Part shown: positions 1-11,200 of the stretch, in pieces
Position numbering within the stretch: the stretch's first letter is position 1
Layout: every line of letters begins with the position of its first letter
Source: Hydnum rufescens UP504
Taxonomy: Eukaryota > Basidiomycota > Agaricomycetes > Cantharellales > Hydnaceae
NCBI GenBank assembly: GCA_014904985.1
Contig: MU128978.1
Location: 62,001-126,000 of the forward strand
Length of the DNA: 64,000 nt
Reading direction: 5' to 3'
Notes under the pieces: model-generated
Told to the model about the DNA's origin: nothing
Databases searched by the model: none
What the model saw: only the letters and a program-made list of their open reading frames with translations
Position numbers and translations under genes: made by a program

Positions 1-216
1 CTCAAACATAGAACACCATAAGTAGCTTGCTAAGCGGGGTTCAGCCTCCATTGTGGCATGGTATGCAGCAGGGATGACCAGAGCCACGGCCCGAACAGAT
101 CAAAATCGAACAATGCAGAAAGAAAGAAAGTAGCTTACTGATGCATGATAGTGTCATAATCTCGAAAATGCCATGAAAAGTGAAATATGTCATTGGCCAG
201 CGTTGAGTTGCCGCGC
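1..216 (-). pseudogene. Partial duplicate of Ca2+/H+ exchanger gene (VCX1-like)
   Basis: Read on the minus strand, this stretch matches the middle of the exchanger gene at about 31,440-31,675. The same short exon (LMTLSCI), the following intron and the next exon (IPAAYHATMEA) are present, and similarity also covers the intron 3' end before the short exon. Introns are retained, so this is a DNA-level duplication and not a retrocopy. Similarity stops near 216, where unrelated repeat sequence begins, and runs off the left edge of the window. The second exon diverges after IPAAYHATMEA by a small deletion. I infer a truncated copy; a complete paralogue would need upstream exons at higher coordinates, and none are seen. 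Confidence 0.8.
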
Positions 217-288
217 CGAATTTCCGTGTTTTACTTCCGGATGTTGCCCAAATATGGTGGAGTGGCCGGGTCATGCCGCCGCAAAATT

Positions 289-510
289 TAGTGTTGCCGC
301 GACTCGACTCGACTCAATTCAGTTGAGTCGAGCCGAGCCACGGAGTCGAAAATTTTCTCACTCACTACAACCGGTCATGGTTTCTTTGTACCGCAGTCTG
401 AAAGAGAATACAAAAAATGGCAGGAGCTGTTGAGTGTGGGCAGAAAAGTGGTGTAATGAGGTCACTACTAGGTGTTATTTTTTTATCAACTCCGAGTCGC
501 GGCATCACTA
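289..510. mobile_element. hAT-like MITE, copy 1
   Basis: The left end reads TAGTGTTGCCGCGACTCG. The right end, reverse-complemented, reads TAGTGATGCCGCGACTCGG, giving imperfect terminal inverted repeats of about 17 bp. The flanks GCCGCAAAATT and CCGCAAAT look like a degenerate 8-bp target duplication. The interior has runs of GACTC/GAGTC and no coding frame. The second copy at 11,367-11,559 has a perfect target duplication and supports the call. Confidence 0.7.
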
Positions 511-929
511 CCGCAAATGGAGTACCCTTGTTTCACTATTATGTATCTAATGGTGTGGATTCCTCTGTGGCCACAATATCATCCCCCAGGACCTTATGGC
601 CTGCCCAACCATTTTGTTGTGGGGATAGTGAGTACGCTACGTTCGATCGTTGCCTACCGGATTATTGTCTCTACCAACGGGTGTGTGTGAGGCTGTGAAG
701 CAGTTTGCTGCATCAGTCTCGGTGCATGCGACAGCAGAACTGACTGTGCGGGTGGGTGGGCAAAGAATGTCAGGAGGCTTATACTCGACGATGCGAACGT
801 CCCCCTTCGTCGAAGCGCGCGGGCGCCGGAAGCTAATTCGGCTTCAGTCGACTCGCTCACTTCTCGTTCGCTAGCCCTTCCTCTGTGTCGTCGTGCCTTT
901 GGACTACGAGGAGGTTTACACAAGTGATC

Positions 930-1490
930 TTGAGTTTCTTCCTCCGTGTCTCAGATGCACTCACCCAAAGCATCGACTCACTGCGAGCGGCTCCTTCCTT
1001 TCCCTCGGTGCAACAGACTTGAGCCTGTAACACGGGTATCCTGAACAGGAACTCGGTTTCTGGGTTTCTAAGCAGGTCTGCCTCCCCCCGTCTTTTCAAT
1101 TCGAGCCTAGGTTTCCGACTCACGCGTGGGCCACCGGTGTATGATAACCAGGGTCTACTGCAAGTGGCTCCCCGCACTTGATGCGGTCTCGGTCAGATTT
1201 AAGCCAAGTTGCCACCAGCATTTTGTCTATTGATTCTGGCACTTAGTGAGGAGTTTGTTTCGAACCGGCTAGTGATCCATCGTCTTCAAGATAGTTGCTC
1301 GTCGATCCGTTCGGTCTCGCTGGCATTCCGGGAGATGTCGCCCGCGGCATTCAACTTCGGATGGCTCTCTGCGGGATAGAGCGATGGCGTTGGGGGAGTG
1401 ACCGCCGGGAATTGTGGATTCTGGATCGTCGGGGATGTCTTCATGCGAGTGCCGGGTGTGTCCCTTCCGTGTGCATACGCAAGGAGAGGA
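930..1490 (+). pseudogene. Fragment of unrecognised multicopy protein family R1
   Basis: This stretch resembles the reverse complement of 3,480-4,060 and also 26,800-27,100. Shared landmarks include the codons for SRKPRLELKRR near 1,100 (minus strand), and a block reading CLHA at its end (near 1,440). Frames are broken many times, so it is a decayed copy. I do not recognise the protein. Copies at 3,460-3,890 and 19,916-20,330 keep the longest open frames. The family repeatedly lies beside pieces of an RNase III-like gene. Confidence 0.55.
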
Positions 1491-1559
1491 AGCAAATACA
1501 TAGGCGCAACGAGCTCGTCGAAAGCGATCAGGCTATGTTTGTGATCAAGTCCCTTACGA

Positions 1560-1725
1560 GATGAACAGGAAGAACTCGTGGAGTAATGCCTCCGCTTCTC
1601 ACCCCCTCTGTCCTCGTCCTCATCACGTCTTCGCTTCCCAATTGTCCTCTAGGGAATGATCAGCATGTTGCCTATTCTCCCCTATGAGTGCACAGATAGA
1701 CTGAAACATACTGATGCTCAGGGAT
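1560..1725 (-). pseudogene. 3' end of RNase III-like gene, copy A (inverted)
   Basis: The reverse complement matches 19,420-19,600, the basic C-terminal tail of the RNase III-like gene. Shared text includes VIPEHQYVS and the block encoding GKRRRDED. Only the tail is present; no catalytic part is seen nearby. The downstream flank of the same repeat lies at 1,845-2,130 in the opposite orientation, so this copy is rearranged. Confidence 0.7.
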
Positions 1726-1844
1726 CACACTCAGGAGGCACGCAGCATGGTATCACCAGTGGCGTGTTCTGGTACCACCATTCCTCGAGTTCAAAAGGAC
1801 CCCAATTCCGTTGAACGATAGTCCCTGTCAATCCAGAGCTTGAG

Positions 1845-2130
1845 AGTATTCTCCCAGATGAGTAAGATCCAACCTCCTTGGCCTTTCCCTATTTTTTTTT
1901 TGCCGACTGCGATCGACTCCCCAGAGAAAGAACATATATAGTTCGCTCAACCTATTCATTTCTTATCCGCTTATTTTAATTTGGTTTCTCGTTCCACATC
2001 CCTCGGTTCAGCACACGCACAGAAACTCTACATGGAAACATTCCCATTCCCCACGATTTCATGCAGATCAGCTTCAAGAAATATGAACCCTGTTCAGAAG
2101 GGAAAGATACCCCCCTATTGTTTGGAGATG
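1845..2130 (+). repeat. Downstream flank of composite repeat, copy A
   Basis: This block matches 13,738-13,990 and more weakly 19,765-19,890. Shared features are GATGAGTAAGATCCA, a pyrimidine tract, GGGAAAGAACATAT-like text and a TTATCCGCTTATTTTA-like tract, ending at GAGAAGGGAAGGATA-like text. It follows the RNase III-like gene in the copies at 13.4 kb and 19.6 kb. No coding frame is supported. Confidence 0.65.
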
Positions 2131-2139
2131 TTGCCTGGC

Positions 2140-2960
2140 ACTGGAATCAGCAGGGTGTGGATGTTTAGCTCACGCCCTTGGTAGGGGTTCCTCATGGCAC
2201 GTCATATCTTTCCCTACTTGGAGTCACTTTTGGCTGGAATTTGTGGCAGGGCAGTCGAAACTCAGGAGTTACGGACGAGGACTTGGCCCTTTACCCCCGT
2301 TCTACCACGACGACTCTGCTTTCTTGTCACCTGCCATATTCTTCACCTTGTGAACATCAGACACTCAATCTCGCCTCGCGTCTTGAGCATGCTCGACCGC
2401 AGAGTTACGAACTTCCGATCCCGCTGCTTGTGCTCGGCCGAGCTGAGAGGAAGTAACCTCGCGAAGCTCGGCTGCTTCATGCTCGGTATCGCTCTGTATA
2501 GTGATGAGAGGAATGTGCGACCGACCCAGTGATCCACAGGGATGAAAACTCGTGCCTTCCACCTGTTTGCGGTTTCTTTGCTCTGATCAATCACCGAGGC
2601 CGCTTTTGCCCCTACTCTGTTTACAGCCGCACGCGCTTCGGACTTGGATCTGGGGACAAATCCTTGGTTTCTCGCTCTGCTTTTGCATTACCGTGGGGAG
2701 GTTTGCGGTATTGCGTACAATACTATGGCCTGTGGGTAAGCAGGATAAAGGGGTAGGTTGTGAGGGACCGCGCAAGCAGTGGCCACCTCCAGCGGCGACA
2801 CCGACAAGTGCGATAGGAAGCCAATTGTTCCCCCCGCCCTGTTTTTTGGTGGTTCCGTAACATAATAACGAGCACTGGACTGGGAATGGTCAGCGCGACC
2901 TCGTATGGGTCGTGCAGTAGAAGCGCCGGCGCTGTCCCGGATATTCATCCCATTGTTTCG
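2140..2960. other. No gene recognised
   Basis: Only short overlapping frames on both strands are present, none with a recognisable domain, conserved splice structure or similarity to other parts of the window. Confidence 0.5.
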
Positions 2961-2999
2961 TCCCTAGTCCGGGGCGAATGCTAGTGGTGTTGAAACACA

Positions 3000-4240
3000 A
3001 TCAATGCCGGAGGCCTCCGTGAAAATATGACAATTTTTACTATTCCGACGTAGGGTAGCAACAATGAGAGAATAATGATATGAGAGGCTGAACATTTGCA
3101 GTTCATACTTCACAATCAAGGGCTTTTCCTTTCTCTGCTGGGAAGGGGTCATCAAGCAACTCCTTGTGCTCACGCCACGATTTTCTCTACAATCCCTCTG
3201 AAAGTACTCAAGCCGTCGATCACGTTTTAGTCACTTTGAATCGATAAACATCAATGAACAAGTTTGGGGTCCACACACATTTGAAAATGGGCAATGTTTC
3301 CTGAACCTCCAGCAAACGGCAGCGCGACATCACATGCCCCAAGTGGATCCAAACACCCCATCCTATCAGTGGCTAAGCAAGGCTCGCAAAACCGTCCCGA
3401 GAATTATCGAAATCGAAGACGCTAGATCAAAACGCTATAGCTTCAGTATTTCCCCCGACATCATGAGGAAGATTGCCCCTACGTACCCATACCCCGCATG
3501 AAGACATCCCGGACGATCCAGAACCAAGGATTCCAAACGACCACTTCGCCAACGCCGTCGCTCGATCCCGCAGACAGCTGTCCAAAGTCGAATGCCACCG
3601 GGGACGCAGGGTACGATATCCCCTCGAATGTGAGTGAGACCAAAGGGTTCGACGAGCGACGATCTTGAAGGCGATGATAGATCGTCAGTTCGGCCATCAT
3701 TAGCCGATTTAAAACAAAGACTCCTCACAAGCATACAACCCATTGGGCACAGTTTCGCTCCCATCGTTGCTACCCGGGATAACAACATAGAAAGCAGCGA
3801 TGAACGCAGTATCTCCAACGATAAGCGTAGTACCATAATCAATAGACAAGAAGCTGGTGGCAACTTGGGTTGAATCCGACCGAAATCGCATCAAGTGCAG
3901 CTTGGCATTGGCAGTAGCCCCTGGTTATGATATAACGGTGACCCGCGGATGAATCAAAAACCTAGGCTCGAATTGAAGAGACGGGAGGTGGCAGACCTGC
4001 TCAGAAACCGAGTTCTTGTCGACGGTACCCATGCACAGACTCGGGTCTACCGCACCGGTGAAGAGGGAGCATCAGGGAAACCGACGATCGCTCTAGACGC
4101 TCCAGAGCACCCAGAGCAACCGGAGCCATCCGGACCACATAAGCCCGCAGGTAGTCTCCGGAGCCAGCTTATAGCTCTGCTGCTCGAACGGTCCATCACT
4201 CTGACAGCTCCAGGTGCTCCCAGAGCAGGTTGATTGTTGA
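3000..4240 (-). pseudogene. Longest copy of multicopy protein family R1
   Basis: The best frame runs from about 3,890 down to 3,479. It contains VGDTAFIAAFYVV, LYACEESLF, then NPLVSLTFEGISY and WFWIVRDVFMRGMG. The same order is seen at 19,916-20,330 (VGDTASVAAFYAA, LYACEELVL), so this was a real protein-coding region. Stops and frame changes interrupt it. The flank toward 3,300 continues into a segment shared with 14,050-14,200 and 27,120-27,290. The 3,960-4,240 part matches 11,760-11,830 in an EHPEQ-encoding stretch. Function is unknown and no known domain is recognised. It sits inside a composite repeat, so it may be carried by a mobile element. Confidence 0.6.
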
Positions 4241-6360
4241 GGGTCCAGATTATTAACATCATGTATTGTTGAAATATAATGAAGGAAAATTCAACAGCTT
4301 AAACTACTCAATCGTCATCCTTCAAAACCCGCTTCCTGTTACCCTTGGATTTCTTTGATTTCGTAGTGTAACCGCATGCTGCCCTATTTCCGGAGTGAGT
4401 AAAGTATTCTGAATGATAGAACATATAACGTACGCAGCAGCATCGCCCAGTTCGGCACTGATAGCATCCCATTCTTCGGAGTGCTTCTTACCCCAAGCCT
4501 TGATCCAGTCAAGGTGACCTTCGTAATAAGGGCGATATTTTTCAGCAGATAACTCGATATTGGCCTCCCTCCCAGTCTCCCATCTGTGGAGTGTATTCTG
4601 AATCTGACAGGGGTAGTAAGTATGCATGGCAGAAATGCAGACGTCTTATGCCAACTCACCATGGTCAAAGCAAATGCAACTGGTTCAGGCGGCATGGGTA
4701 TGAAGGCATCCATGAAGGAGTGCACTATCTTTGCTTGCTTTGGTGTCTTCTTCCCCATGGCAAAGTATGTTCGCATGACCTGAAATATGCAAGGATGGTG
4801 TAGTGCATCTGAACGGGTTCCCTGCGGTAGTAAAGATATTCAGTTCTGCCGCCATTATTTTTGATTCAGATCTACCTCTTCAGCATTGTGAATACGGAAT
4901 GAAAAGTTCTCTTCATATAGAGCACCCCGGACAATGGCAGAAATCTCCTCGGGGCTTTCTAGTGTGTCGAAGCCATAGAGAGATTGAACACATATCTGAG
5001 CTACGTCCTTGAATCTGCTATGGAAGCTGGAGATTGACTTGATGACCTATTTGTGTGTCAGAATACTGTTAATTTGATGTATCATAGAGGTCGCTGACCG
5101 TAGTAACCATGGGGGAAGTGATCTCAAATGGATCAATGCCTGTGCTTTTGAAAGCAGTCTCAAACACAGTACCAACGTACTTACGCATAACCATATGATT
5201 TCCAAAGATGTCTCCCATCAACATTAGGAAGTGGAAGCTGTGGAGGGCAGGCTCCATAACAGACCAAATACGTGGATCTTGGTGGTTTCTCCAAAAGCCT
5301 TGAGTATGTGGCATCTTGTTGTCAGTAGTGGATCCCAAATCATTGTCTTCGCCAAAGGATGGTGATGGGGATTGATAATATGAGGTTGTGTGTGCATCCT
5401 GCAGAGTAGGTGTGGCGCTATATGAACCTGAATGGTTCACAACCTGGACAAGGAAGGCACTTAGTGGAGAGAAACCATTGTATTGGGCGTATAAGCACAA
5501 ACTACTAGCCTGGGATGAAGATCTCGCCAGACCAAACCTTCCACTATCATGTGAGTGACGTGACCCAGACAATTGCACGATCTGATCGACATGCTGAAAA
5601 ATAGATCATTATTGGAAGATTGATTATTGTGCCCCGGAGACTGATAAGGCATACATTCTTTGGTCTTTTAGTTAGTGGACCATTGCTTGATGAGTTGAAG
5701 ATTGAGTAGGAATTGTCGCCGGAAATAATATGCAGCTTTTGGTCATTGGACTTTTGTAACTTTCGTAGCAGTTGGGAGGGAAGAGACTGATTGTCGTTCA
5801 CATCTGCTGACTCAGAGGATGAATCAGTGTCATTAATATTACTACTGATCTTCCCAGTGGCAATCTGGGTAGTATTAGGGCATCAGTAGTCATCATAAAA
5901 CTTATGCAGATAAAACAAACTCCTTGAGACACCTTTCTTGTACTAGAAATGCCAGCACCACGCAGTGAACCACTGTACTCAATCTCAAATGCTGGAGTTC
6001 CAGACTGCTGCTCGATTCTTTTCCTTTTGCGAGCCTGTCGACGTTCCTCATCCTCTTGGGCACGTGCAGCTTGAATACGTTCTTCTTCTTGCTCCTCTGT
6101 CTTGGATTCGCTGGGGAGTGTTGTGGCCAGGCCGCTGGCTGGCACTGGCCTTGCTGGGGATTCGTCAGACTCGTCATCTCTAGGATCTAGAGTGTTATAT
6201 ATCATCAATATCAATGGTATGTTGTGTGATATACCAGCTGGCAGTGACTCTATGGTGTGTACTCACCCAGACCTTCCTCTGGGCTTGGTTCCTTGTCATC
6301 GACAGCCCTGCTAGAGTTTTTTCTGTGTGTTGGCTGGTTCTAGTAAAGTAGGGCATTTAG

Positions 6361-6452
6361 TATTGAAAGAGAGGCTACGGCGGCGACTGAAAAGAGTCTA
6401 CAAGTGGAAAAACTACTCGATGTAAATACATGTAAACAGTCTCCTCTCAACA
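6361..6452 (-). repeat. 3' LTR of the gag-only element
   Basis: This 92-bp direct repeat matches 7,633-7,724. It is flanked on the left by TTTAG and on the right by the polypurine tract. Confidence 0.88.
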
Positions 6453-6500
6453 CCCTCCCTCAATCCAATATGTGAACAGAGTGGATATGTGGATTGAAAC

Positions 6501-7373
6501 CTAGAATATGTGAGGAGATCCGGAAAATTCCAACTCGTCGGTATCCACAGTCGCGATCCTGGCAGACATTGCGGATGGGGACTTGTAGTCATGCAGGGCA
6601 GTAGTGAGGTTTTCCATTGCTGTGGCCAATCTATCCCCTCCCTGAACTGGCTGTGGGCACTTGTTCGCGAAGTGGCCAAGCTGGTGGCAGTTGTGGCATT
6701 CAATAGTTTCCATATTAAATTTTGAACGGGTGGCATATGCGGAGGTGGATGGTTCGGGTTCGGGCTCTCCGACTCAGGACTCCTGGTCCACTAGTGCCTG
6801 GATTATGGCATCGATGCTGCACTTGTTGTCATCGAGAGCTGCCAATTGGACAATTACCACATCATAGCGGTCACCGACACCCCATGTGAGCATGACAAAT
6901 ATCTCATCGGCCCATAATGTCACATTGAGGTCCAAGAGGACACTGGCTTGGGAACGGACAGCTGCACACCAATCTCGCATTGATTGAAGCGGGGCTTTAG
7001 ACATGTTGTATAGATGGCAGAGTTCCGTCACATGCACACCTAAGCCTCATGGCATTAACGAGGATTTGAGCGAATTCCATGCGACAGAGGCATCGGTACT
7101 GGATGAAATGGTGGCATGTAGTGATGACTCGGAGTGAAGGAGGAGGTGTGCTATGGCCTGGGAGGATTTGATTGTCCAATCAAGGACTTCTGAGGACAAA
7201 TCAGTGCCTCTCGGTTTGGGGGTATGACCATGGATGATCTTCCAAAGGTCAAGATAGTGGGTGAGGAGGAGGGAGTCCATGTAGGTGGACCAAGTCTTGT
7301 AGTTTGTTCCATCTAATTTTTCAAATGACGGGGAACCAGTAGACTGCATAGCAAGTCGGGTGTGGGGAAACAA
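6501..7373 (-). pseudogene. Copia-type gag with CCHC zinc knuckle, two in-frame TGA
   Basis: A single reading frame runs from ATG 7,373 toward 6,501, giving about 290 residues. The N-terminus contains SPSFEKLDGTNYKTWSTYM, the usual start of copia/UBN2-type gag. The C-terminus holds a zinc knuckle CHNCHQLGHFANKC (CX2CX4HX4C). The frame is interrupted by in-frame TGA at about 7,047-7,049 (after SLMP) and 6,774-6,776 (after VDQES), with coding sense continuing in the same frame after each. Both could derive from CGA by a C-to-T change. The copy is therefore probably non-functional, although its LTRs look young. No protease motif follows the zinc knuckle before the polypurine tract. Confidence 0.8.
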
Positions 7374-7632
7374 AATAGGGTATGGTGGTAGAGAGAGATA
7401 ATGAAAGAGGGATGTTCAGCAGACACTAGCCAAACACAAAAGAAAGGGAAGGGGGAAGCCTCGAATACCATCGACACTAGACAGTTTGCGGGACACTACC
7501 GCAGGTCACGGGGACTCCACTGCCGACACTAGACAGCACCTCAGACTCAAGTGAGGCTTTTTGGGCAAGGACACTATTGCCTGCAAGGACACTACTTGCT
7601 TTCAGAAGCCCAAGAGTGATGGGCCCATAACC

Positions 7633-7724
7633 TATTGAAAGAGAGGCTACGGCGGCGACTGAAAAGAGTCTACAAGTGGAAAAACTACTTGATGTAAATA
7701 CATGTAAACAGTCTCCTCTCAACA
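7633..7724 (-). repeat. 5' LTR of the gag-only element
   Basis: This is the partner of 6,361-6,452 with about one mismatch, followed on the right by TTTAG. I could not assign a primer-binding site with confidence to the adjacent internal sequence at 7,600-7,632 (GGTTATGGGCCCATCACTC on the minus strand). Confidence 0.88.
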
Positions 7725-8123
7725 TTTAGTCGCAATGAAAAATTTTGCATCAGGTGAGGGTACCTTTTTGATTGCTGTGAGATCTGGAGGATCACTCCCA
7801 AGACCTAGGCTCTCTAGCAGCTTGGCATTCCTCTTAATATTGTGTTCACGATGTTTCTCTAATTCGCTGAGGACAGGAGGCGGGTTATCCACAGCAGTGT
7901 CTGGGTCTCCTGTGTTCTTCAGAGAAAATGCCTTTAAGTGATTGTTTTCATGCCTAAAATGATGGCTACATAGAGCGCTGCTTACTTTTATATTTTTCTT
8001 GGGGAGAGATGCTGACTTTGCTGACTTGGACTTTTCAGCAAGGGCAATAGCACCCTTTTCAGTGTTGCGACGAGTGTGAGCAGGTGGTTTTTGAAGGGGT
8101 GGAGGTGTTTTCTTTTGGGCCAT

Positions 8124-8261
8124 AGGGAGAGGAGTGTAGGTGAGCCAAGAAGGGAGGTTGGGGATTTACCGGTTTTTTTTTTTTTTAGTTGGGGGAATGA
8201 ATCACAATATCCCAAGTCAGAAATCAGTATCCCACTTCAGACTCCAAATAACATAGGACTC
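8124..8261. promoter_or_regulatory. Divergent intergenic region of the Plavaka-like element
   Basis: These 138 bp separate the start codons of the DUF6532-like gene (-) and the transposase (+), and so should hold both promoters. A T-run (8,172-8,185) is the only visible feature. Confidence 0.45.
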
Positions 8262-11200
8262 ATGCCTCATTCAATTTCTGGGAATGAACATTATAGCTGT
8301 CCACACTGTGGACGGGGGCCCTTTGTGAGTGAACGAGGATTGACTGGCCACATCTCGAAGATGCGCCATTGTCAAGATGCTCGGTGTCTTCTTGCCGCTG
8401 CCAATGCCAATGGAGAATGCCACTCAAGTCCCCTGGCCTTGGCAGGGCAGCAGACAGACCAGATGGATGTGGATGAGGATCCCTTGGCTCACCATCTGGG
8501 AGCACCCAGCAACAAACTGGATGAGCTCCCAAATGTCAATAATTCGTGGGACTCAGGGGATTCTGGACCTGAACCACTCACCCCTCATCAAAATACGGCA
8601 TACATCATTAAGAAAATCCCTGGCGCTGCAAAGATTTTTCGTAATTCTGGGCCATCCATCCAATCAATGGCATGGGACAGGCTGACTCAGAGGTCTCTTG
8701 AAAACCCTCAGCAGCCATTTTATCCATGGGCTTCTCTGGATGAGTTTGAGGTCGTTGATTGGTTATCTTCATCAGGTCTGTCCCAGGCAAAAATTAACGA
8801 GTTCCTCAATTTATCATGGGTGAGGATGTTGCCGACTTCGTTCAGAACTTGGCTTCACTTACAATTTTGTCTTCCTTATTAGGCCCAACACAATAGCCTG
8901 TCTTTTAGCACTGCGAAAGAAATGTATGAACGGATAGAAAAATTGATGCCTAGGGGCCCTGCATGGAAGACCGAAACAGTCATTTTAGACAACGCACCCG
9001 ATGAACCACAGACACTGCACTATCGGGATGTAGTCGAGTGTGCTGAACACCTCTTTTCAAATCCAACATTCAGTGAGGGTATGCTGTATGAGCCAGTGAG
9101 ACTTTTTGAGGCGGATGGCATAAAGTGTTTCTACCATGAGATGAACACCGGTGAGATCTGGAATGAAGCACAGGTATGTCCTTTGGATTTGAATATTTGA
9201 TCATGTCTGAACCTCACCACTTCAGATGACATTGCCTGCCGGAGCCACAATTATCAGCATCATACTTTCCTCTGACAAAACTCACCTGACAAACTTCTCG
9301 GGTGCAACAAGTCCATGCATGTTGTCTACTTGTCCATTGGGAACATTCCAAGTTGCACCCAGAGGAAAGTAAATGCTGGTGCATGGATGGTCCTAGCAAG
9401 GCTACCTACTTGGAAGTTCCCAAAAACAATATTTGGAACAAAATCAGAGGCAGAGCATATGCCAGGGATTCTGAAGCGACAACTGTTTCATCAGTGCATG
9501 TGGATTGTGCTTAAGCCATTATGGGAAGACTGTTGTGAGCTACTGATGGTTATTGACAGGCGAAGGAAATAAATGGTGGTGCATGTCCATCCTCATGGCA
9601 TGGATCAGCTGACTTGAAGGAGCAATATGATATTGCAGGTCTTTCCCCAAATTCGTGTCCAAGGTGTAATGCCAAATTCAAGGATCTTGGAAATGCTGAA
9701 CCTTGCACTCACCACACTGGACAATCCATTCTGGATAGTCTTCAGAGAATTCGAGTTGACTACCCAACTGTGCAAACACTTGGCAGTTTGCGAACAAGGC
9801 AAAGGAAGTTGGTTTGGCTGGGGTCGAGGAACTATGCTGGGAGGGGCTGTCAGTTGACATCTGCTGAATCATTTGTGTTGACAATCTGCATGGTCTCCAC
9901 AAGATGTTTAAGGACCACATGATGGATTGGCTTACCAACTCAATTGGTGAGGCCAAACTTGATCATCGATTCATGGCACAGCCACATCGCATTGGCACTA
10001 GGAACTTTGACTCTGGGATATCACATTATTCCCAGTGGTCAGGCAAAGGTCATCGAGACTTGGAGCATCATATCATACCTGTCATTGCTGGGGCAGATGG
10101 GAGCCAACCAGGAGTTATGAAGGCCATGCGCGCATTAATGGATTTTATCTATATTGCTCAGTATCCCCTCCAATCCGATATGACTCTTGATGCATTAAAA
10201 TTGGCCCTTTCCAATTTCCACAAGAACAAAGAAATATTCATCCAAAATGGCTCTCGAACTGGCTCTGCAGGGGTCATTGACCACATGAATATCCCAAAAG
10301 TCCATGCTCTCCACCAATGGATGACCAATATTCCTGACCTTGGTACCACCAACAATTACTGCACTGAAATTGGTGAAACACTCCACATTGTCATGTGCAA
10401 AATGGCTTATTGAGCAACAAACCGCAAGGAATATATAGAACAGATTATTCGGTACCTCATTCGTCTTGAGAGTCTACACCTCTACCGGGGATATCTGAGG
10501 TGGAGATATGGATCTAAAGATGCTGAGGATCTACCACCACAGGCCAGTCCTGAAACCCCCCATATCCGCCTGGCCCAGCAACCCCACAAATCAAATTGCC
10601 CACTTGATGACATAATTTCCATTTATGATATCCCCGATTTTCTGCCATCAATTGCACGATTTCTTGTTGAAGGGGACAATGGTACAAGTCGCCGGCCTCG
10701 ATTTGATTACATTGCAACCCATGAATGGAGTGCATTCGAAACAATTGATTTATGGCACAGTTTCCATCTTTCCATTCCCCCACCAAATGACTTTTATGAC
10801 AATGAGAATATAGTAATCCACTGTAAACCTGGAAAAGATGGAAAGCCTCCTAGCTTTGATCCAGTTCTGGTGGAATGCTACCCTGAGCAAATTGGCCTGA
10901 GAAGTATGTTAATCTGTTCCATTCTTCTTCTTGGTTGCTAAACCCACCCTCTCTTGTATTGTTTCAGAATATCGAGTTGCCGAGATCCGCCTTATCTTTC
11001 GAAGTGCCAGCCGTTCAAATGAGAAATCTGTTTATGCTTATGTTCTCTGGTTTAGTGGCATCTCTGCACCAGCATGTTTTTCTCAACTGCGACATGTTAC
11101 AAAAGAGTTTTGGGCAGGAGGGAGACGTGCAGGAGGTATTATTGAACTTGATTCAATCAAATTTGCCTGTCCTTTATCCCCAGTTCTAGATGGGGAGTGT

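Larger units (their letters stand above)
6361..7724 (-). mobile_element. Gag-only, TRIM-like LTR retrotransposon (copia type)
   Basis: Two direct repeats of 92 bp (6,361-6,452 and 7,633-7,724) differ at about one position (CTACTCGATG versus CTACTTGATG). They are flanked by a perfect 5-bp target duplication TTTAG (6,356-6,360 and 7,725-7,729). On the minus strand the LTR begins TGTTGAGAGG, and a polypurine tract (GAGGGAGGG) directly precedes the 3' LTR at 6,453-6,462. The interior of about 1.18 kb encodes only gag. There is no room for protease, integrase or reverse transcriptase. Such elements are called TRIM or TR-GAG in plants. The near-identical LTRs imply a recent insertion into the DUF6532-like gene. 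Confidence 0.88.
4308..8123 (-). pseudogene. DUF6532-like protein gene, split by an LTR element
   Basis: A multi-exon minus-strand gene starts at ATG 8,123 (MAQKKTPPPLQKPP) and ends at TGA 4,308-4,310 after a basic tail (KKSKGNRKRVLKDD). The N-terminal half is charged and low in complexity (around 5,950-6,190: EEQEEERIQAARAQEDEERR, coiled-coil-like). The C-terminal half reads MVMRKYVGTVFETAF, then VHSFMDAFIPMPPEPVAF and WETGREANIELSAEKY. This is the layout I associate with DUF6532, a basidiomycete domain of unknown function. The coding frame is interrupted after codons FIAT by the 1.36-kb LTR element at 6,361-7,724; removing the insert and one TTTAG copy restores the context. The gene lies head-to-head with the transposase at 8,262, so it is probably an accessory gene of the same element (inference). 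Confidence 0.6.

Noticed and set aside
511..610. Similarity to 24,766-24,900 read as proof of an empty MITE insertion site
   Set aside because: The 24.6-kb locus also carries a MITE-like end just before the shared flank, so it is not an empty site. Both loci may be copies of one larger repeat.
6774..7049. In-frame TGA codons as programmed recoding or selenocysteine
   Set aside because: No supporting RNA structure is evident, such recoding is not expected in these fungi, and TGA stops occur in the neighbouring transposase too. Mutation is simpler.
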